Of a DNA stretch of 46,007 nt, positions 42,693 through 46,007 are shown piece after piece (position 1 is the first letter of the stretch; every line of letters begins with the position of its first letter). The stretch is taken from positions 1 to 46,007 of the forward strand of contig JAJQCT010000002.1 of assembly GCA_021202555.1 (NCBI GenBank), given 5' to 3'. The DNA is from Clostridiales bacterium. GTDB lineage: Bacteria > Bacillota > Clostridia > Oscillospirales > CAG-272. The position numbers and the translations under genes are program-made. The notes below the pieces were generated by a model. It was given only the letters and a program-made list of their open reading frames with translations, had not been told where the DNA came from and ran no database searches.

Positions 42693-42746
42693 GGCGGTAT
42701 TCCGAGTGGTTAAAACCACAAGGAATACCGCCCTCGGTGCGTTTTA
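42693..42746 (+). terminator. Strong two-part hairpin after hup
   Basis: GGCGGTATTCC (42693-42703) pairs with GGAATACCGCC (42722-42732), enclosing GTGGTT/AACCAC (42706-42711 with 42714-42719). Only a short TTTT occurs 10 nt later, so termination may be incomplete. It is not a tRNA. Confidence 0.5.
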
Positions 42747-42779
42747 GAGGGAAAGTGCCATAATCCGACCTCCAAAAAT

Positions 42780-42799
42780 AAAATCCGACGTCGGATTTT
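42780..42799. promoter_or_regulatory. Perfect 20-bp palindrome upstream of yabO
   Basis: AAAATCCGACGTCGGATTTT is perfectly symmetric and ends 24 bp before the yabO start. Its core CCGACGTCGG matches the hup leader palindrome. Could be an operator for the yabO operon or an RNA stem. Confidence 0.4.
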
Positions 42800-42823
42800 G
42801 GCGACATCGTTCGGAGGAAATCA

Positions 42824-43066
42824 ATGAGGCTTGATAAATATCTTAAAGTGTCGAGGATAATTAAGCGGCGGACTGTGGCGAACAGCGCCTGCGACGCCGA
42901 TCACGTAAGCGTGAACGGCAGACCCGCGAAGGCGTCGCACGACGTCAAGGTCGGGGATATTCTCGAGATAAAATTCGGTCAGCGCTCGCTTCGCGTGAGA
43001 GTGCTTGCCGTTCCCGAAAGCGCCGGTCGCGCCGATGCGGACTCGCTTTACGAGGTCATAAACTGA
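42824..43066 (+). CDS. rqcP: S4-domain RNA-binding protein RqcP (YabO)
   Basis: An 80-residue S4 domain protein (MRLDKYLKVSRIIKRRTVANSA). RqcP works with RqcH in ribosome-associated quality control, helping add C-terminal Ala tails to nascent chains on obstructed 50S subunits. The length and position before yabP match YabO of Bacillus. GGAGG precedes ATG by 7 nt. A gap of 54 nt separates it from yabP. Confidence 0.93.
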   Translation: MRLDKYLKVSRIIKRRTVANSACDADHVSVNGRPAKASHDVKVGDILEIKFGQRSLRVRVLAVPESAGRADADSLYEVIN

Positions 43067-43120
43067 AATCACGCCGCATATCATGTTGTAAGCTCTTTTT
43101 CGGTATTTCGGGAGGCAGAC

Positions 43121-43408
43121 ATGAATGTGGATGAGAGCGCCGTATCGGCGCATGAAATAAAGCTTACGGAGCGGCATCATATGACGCTTTCGGGAATCGG
43201 GGCGGTCGATGGATTCGACACGGAAAGCGTCGTAATGCGCACCTCATCGGACGGGCTGTCCGTGCAGGGACACGAGCTTCATATCGACCGATTCGATTCC
43301 GATACGGGACGGCTTGAAATCAGCGGAACCATAGACGCCTTAGTCTATTTTGACATGAAGCGTCACAAAAGAACGGACGGAAAACGTGGGAAACAGTCTC
43401 TTCGTTGA
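43121..43408 (+). CDS. yabP: Sporulation protein YabP
   Basis: A 95-residue YabP/YqfC-family protein, required for a late stage of spore formation in Bacillus in the mother cell. Identified by HHMTLSGIGAVDGFD and ISGTIDALVYFD, and by genomic order yabO-yabP-yabQ-divIC. Starts with ATG preceded by GGGAGG. It overlaps yabQ by 23 nt. Its presence supports a sporulating ancestry. Confidence 0.9.
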   Translation: MNVDESAVSAHEIKLTERHHMTLSGIGAVDGFDTESVVMRTSSDGLSVQGHELHIDRFDSDTGRLEISGTIDALVYFDMKRHKRTDGKRGKQSLR

Positions 43409-44024
43409 GCTACTCTTCGGCGCGAAAATTTTCGCTTATGCGTTTATTTTCGGCGCGGCGGCGGCGCTTGTTTTCGACGCATTCAGGATAATCCGCACCT
43501 CCTTCGGCTGCGGGGTAAAAATTCGCGGCAGCGAGCGAAAGCTTCCGATAATCGGCGCCGTGAAAAGAAAAAAGCGAACTGCGGCGGGGAAGACCGTTTC
43601 GGTCGCAATCATTGGCATATTTGATTTTGCGTACATGATTTTATTCGCTGTCTCGTCGGTCGTATTCGTATACCACTTTCTTTACGGAATCGTGCGCTGG
43701 TACGCGGTTTTTGGCACTGCTTTCGGATTTGCCCTTTACATGAGTACGATAGGAAAGCTGACGGCGGCAGCGGCGGGAGAGATAATATTCCTTGCCGGCT
43801 CAGCCGTTCGCTATATCGTTTATTTCACCCTTTATCCGATAAAAGCCGCCGCGTCGCTTGTCGGCGGACTACTCAAAAAATTATTGACGCGCGCGTCGTC
43901 GAAAATATCGCGCAGCCGCTCGGAAATGAGACTTTCACGTTATGAACGGCGAACATTAAAAATCAGGTCGGAGAGACTGCTTTCGGCGGTCTTTTCGGGA
44001 AACGGAGACAAAAAAGATGTTTGA
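43386..44024 (+). CDS. yabQ: Spore cortex biosynthesis protein YabQ
   Basis: A 212-residue membrane protein with about four hydrophobic segments (residues 8-30, 75-95, 100-120, 130-152) and a basic C-terminal tail. YabQ of Bacillus localises to the forespore membrane and is needed for cortex formation. GTG start overlapping yabP; identification rests on topology, the FDAFRIIRTSF motif and gene order. It overlaps divIC by 8 nt. Confidence 0.87.
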   Translation: MGNSLFVELLFGAKIFAYAFIFGAAAALVFDAFRIIRTSFGCGVKIRGSERKLPIIGAVKRKKRTAAGKTVSVAIIGIFDFAYMILFAVSSVVFVYHFLYGIVRWYAVFGTAFGFALYMSTIGKLTAAAAGEIIFLAGSAVRYIVYFTLYPIKAAASLVGGLLKKLLTRASSKISRSRSEMRLSRYERRTLKIRSERLLSAVFSGNGDKKDV

Positions 44025-44304
44025 AGCTATATCCGAAAACTTTTTCTTCAAAATTGCGGTCGGCGTCGTAGCTGCCTTTTGCATAATTTCGATATTTACG
44101 CTCAATTCCGAGCGAGCGGAGCTTGAAGCCGAAATCGCGGAAATGAACGAGAAGGTGGATGAGATGAACGATTATGTTCTCTCGCTTGAAAACGAGCTTG
44201 AAACGCCTATCGACGACGAGGACTACATAATTCGGATTGCGCGCGAGCGTCTCAATATGCGCCTGCCCGACGAGATTGTGTTCATAACGGAGTACACGGA
44301 CTGA
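44017..44304 (+). CDS. divIC: Septum formation initiator DivIC/FtsB
   Basis: A 95-residue bitopic division protein: short cytoplasmic start, one transmembrane helix (about 10-28), a coiled coil (about 30-62) and the conserved C-terminal part DEDYIIRIARERLNM. It forms the DivIB-DivIC-FtsL complex that activates septal wall synthesis. ATG overlaps yabQ by 8 nt. It is the last gene of the yab cluster and is followed by a terminator. Confidence 0.93.
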   Translation: MFEAISENFFFKIAVGVVAAFCIISIFTLNSERAELEAEIAEMNEKVDEMNDYVLSLENELETPIDDEDYIIRIARERLNMRLPDEIVFITEYTD

Positions 44305-44322
44305 CGGTGAATATAACCACAA

Positions 44323-44358
44323 AAAGCCTGCGGATTTTTTCCGCAGGCTTTGTTTTAT
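44323..44358. terminator. Bidirectional terminator between divIC and the SGNH-like gene
   Basis: AAAGCCTGCGG (44323-44333) pairs with CCGCAGGCTTT (44341-44351), with T-rich sequence on both sides (TTTGTTTTAT on plus; TTTTTGTGG on minus). Confidence 0.85.
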
Positions 44359-44366
44359 ATCGATTT

Positions 44367-45251
44367 TCATATCGAGTATTTGCGTATATATTCGAGCAGA
44401 TATTTCAGTCCCGTTGTGTTGAGCCTTGACGAACCTGCGTCGCAGTCGTCGCGCAAAAATCCGTCAGTCCCTGTGAAATATGTTGACAAATCGAGATAAT
44501 ACGCTCCGTTTTCCGCTGCCGCCGCAAGAATCGCAACATTATAATTCTCAGCGTCCGAAATCGAAAAGCTTCCGTCGTCAGACCCCGGGAGAAGCGACAT
44601 TGCGATTATAACTGTCGAGGGGGATTTTTCCGATATTGACGCGATGAGATCGCCGTAAGAGGTCTTGAAATCCGAGTACGAAAGGGAACCGCTTTGTGCC
44701 TCCTCCGTTCCGAGATAAATCAAAAGATATTCGGGCGAGATTGTCGCCACGGCATCCCCAGCTGTCATCAGCGCATCCGACGAAGAAACGTAAACGATTA
44801 TTTCCTCGGCGCATGAAAGATTCAGCGAGGTTGACGCGCCCGTAAGCACGCGGTCAGTTTCCCGACCCTCCGAGAGCATACCGTAGTATTTCAGCCCGTA
44901 AATCGTCCCGTCACAGAGAAACGCGAATTTTTCGATATATTCGCTGCCCGCATCGAGCGAGGATTTCAGCGTCGCCTCCTCAAGCACGTCTGACGATAGC
45001 TCAGTTATATCCGAATATGAAAGCTTCTCGTCGGATTTTGTCTCCTCTTCGGGAGCGGTGCTGTCCGCACCCTCCGTTTCGGATTCTGCTAAATCCGTGC
45101 CTGTCGTCCCGTTCTCCGCATCATTTTCGGCGGAGCATGAGGAAAACGCCGGAACGGATATAATGAGCATAGCGGCAGTAGCCGCGGCAAGTGCCGCCGA
45201 AAACCGAGACGACTTCAGCGAATCTTGGACTTTCTTGCTGAAAAATCTCAT
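44367..45251 (-). CDS. SGNH/GDSL-like lipoprotein lacking the catalytic residues
   Basis: A 294-residue lipoprotein (signal peptide to lipobox FSSC, C39; a Glu/Thr/Ser-rich linker about 40-75). The rest resembles the SGNH hydrolase fold of gut Clostridia. Block I FLCDGTIYGL (111-120) stands where FxGDSTTYG is expected: the nucleophile Ser is Gly115. Block III is GTEEA (181-185) in place of GTND. Near the end SSRLNTTG (274-281) replaces the DxxHLNxxG motif, with Arg276 for the His. So it is probably a carbohydrate-binding or scaffold protein. Convergent with divIC and cotranscribed with the upstream membrane protein (ATGA overlap). Confidence 0.7.
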   Translation of the reverse strand: MRFFSKKVQDSLKSSRFSAALAAATAAMLIISVPAFSSCSAENDAENGTTGTDLAESETEGADSTAPEEETKSDEKLSYSDITELSSDVLEEATLKSSLDAGSEYIEKFAFLCDGTIYGLKYYGMLSEGRETDRVLTGASTSLNLSCAEEIIVYVSSSDALMTAGDAVATISPEYLLIYLGTEEAQSGSLSYSDFKTSYGDLIASISEKSPSTVIIAMSLLPGSDDGSFSISDAENYNVAILAAAAENGAYYLDLSTYFTGTDGFLRDDCDAGSSRLNTTGLKYLLEYIRKYSI

Positions 45252-45778
45252 TTTTTATATTTATATACAGGCTTATACATCGGCTCGTAGGATTCGCTTT
45301 CCTCGGCGGTGCGCCTGAAAATCCCGCGCACAATCAGAACAAGCGCGCAGACTGCGGCGTAAGCGATGACAAATACAAGCATCTGAATAATTGTCGCGCT
45401 CGTACCGGGAGAGTAGTCCGAGAGAATGTAGAAGCAGACGAAAAACGACGCCGCAGTCAGGACAAAGTGAACTGCAATCCGCAGGACCAGATTATATCGC
45501 TTTTTCGTGAGAAAAATATTCGCCGCGTTGAAAATAAAAAGAAATACGAAAAGCAGCAGCATATGCGGGGCGTCGAGAAACGGGATGTCGTATGATTCGT
45601 TGAACGCCTCTCCTGCGAAAAGAATGAGCGACAGCACCGTGTAGTATACGCATGGCGGGCAGAAAAGCAAAAATGCCCACCGTTTTGCCGTTTCCTTTGT
45701 GAATTTGTTTTTTTTGCTTGTCGTCGCCTTTGACGTCTCGTCGGACGACTGCCGAGCTTTATGTTTTTTTTCGCTCAT
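45248..45778 (-). CDS. Hypothetical membrane protein with four transmembrane segments
   Basis: A 176-residue protein of unknown function: a charged, Lys/Ser/Thr-rich cytoplasmic N-terminus (1-33), four hydrophobic helices (about 35-56, 71-90, 98-119, 128-151) and a C-terminal tail rich in Glu, Tyr and Lys. ATG 45778 has GGAGGGG just upstream; an in-frame upstream start at 45817 would lack a ribosome binding site. The stop overlaps the SGNH-like gene by four bases (ATGA), so the two are translationally coupled. I do not recognise a family. Confidence 0.75.
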   Translation of the reverse strand: MSEKKHKARQSSDETSKATTSKKNKFTKETAKRWAFLLFCPPCVYYTVLSLILFAGEAFNESYDIPFLDAPHMLLLFVFLFIFNAANIFLTKKRYNLVLRIAVHFVLTAASFFVCFYILSDYSPGTSATIIQMLVFVIAYAAVCALVLIVRGIFRRTAEESESYEPMYKPVYKYKK

Positions 45779-45817
45779 TTTCCCCTCCGTCATGCAAGAA
45801 ATAAATGTAACGGTCAT

Positions 45818-45846
45818 ATATTATCACAAAAACGTGCGTCAATCAA
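45818..45846 (-). promoter_or_regulatory. Probable promoter of the membrane protein / SGNH-like operon
   Basis: On the minus strand TTGATT (45846-45841), 17 bp, TAATAT (45823-45818). Between 45850 and 46007 I see no gene and no other firm signal; a TATAAT at 45949-45954 lacks a -35. Confidence 0.55.
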
Positions 45847-46007
45847 GAGCAAAAAAGAAAATTCAAGAAACCATCACAAAAGGGGAGCGTCGCTTTTTTT
45901 ATATCGATGCCGAAGGTCAAAAAAATGCGGAAAATCGTATTTTTTCATTATAATGTTCGTTTGTCAATGATGTGAGACCAAAAAAAGCAGAAAAAATAAG
46001 CTGGGAA

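Noticed and set aside
42691-42735. tRNA-like stretch after hup (CCGAGTGGTTAAA resembles a tRNA D-arm)
   Set aside because: No anticodon arm, T-arm or acceptor can be formed; the whole segment is a plain two-part hairpin.

Overview
The window looks like chromosomal DNA from an anaerobic, endospore-lineage Clostridia (Bacillota), probably an uncultured gut member of the Oscillospirales/Christensenellales type. The reasons are the dnaG-rpoD(sigA) pair, the yabM-mazG-yabO-yabP-yabQ-divIC order known from Bacillus and Clostridia (yabP and yabQ are sporulation genes), cdaA-cdaR, hemZ, many Thr/Glu-rich lipoproteins and carbohydrate-active enzymes. This is inference; there is no rRNA in the window. 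I see no IS element, prophage, CRISPR array, tRNA or rRNA gene.

Layout: 268-6720 is housekeeping on the + strand (rpmE, hflX, yigZ-like, dgt, dnaG, sigA). 6987-8687 is an orphan solute-binding lipoprotein with its own promoter and three phased palindromes upstream. 8864-10315 (-) is a MATE exporter. 10504-18595 (-) is one tightly packed aromatic amino acid operon, pheA-aroB-aroC-aroEK fusion-aroQ-aroA-tyrA-aroF, covering the whole shikimate pathway plus the phenylalanine and tyrosine branches. 18838-21488 is the vitamin B6 locus: a shortened MocR/PdxR-type regulator divergent from pdxS-pdxT. glmS follows, then a convergent GH43-like lipoprotein. 24862-30522 (+) carries obgE, an MnmM-like methyltransferase, a VanY-like carboxypeptidase and a GH78 alpha-L-rhamnosidase. 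30782-38004 (+) carries cdaA-cdaR (c-di-AMP), recJ, relA (ppGpp) and dtd. 38205-44304 (+) carries hemZ and the yabM/mazG/hup/yabO/yabP/yabQ/divIC cluster. The end holds two minus-strand genes: a membrane protein and a lipoprotein resembling a catalytically dead SGNH hydrolase.

The most unusual signal is non-coding. Two intergenic regions in opposite orientations (upstream of pheA and of cdaA) share one composite element: an extended -10 promoter (TTGCA, 17 bp, TATAAT), then a first stem-loop starting at the predicted RNA 5' end, a short conserved linker, a second stem-loop and a conserved tail. The outer parts of the stems and the linkers are conserved, while the inner stems differ in sequence but stay perfectly or almost perfectly paired. 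The copy near pheA adjoins the truncated 3' end of the pdxR-like gene. A second kind of hairpin motif, sharing GAATGAAAGGAA plus a CTTTCGC/GCGAAAG stem, precedes dnaG and hemZ, both of which lack a normal Shine-Dalgarno sequence. Three 17-bp palindromes spaced 22 and 33 bp apart lie upstream of the solute-binding lipoprotein.
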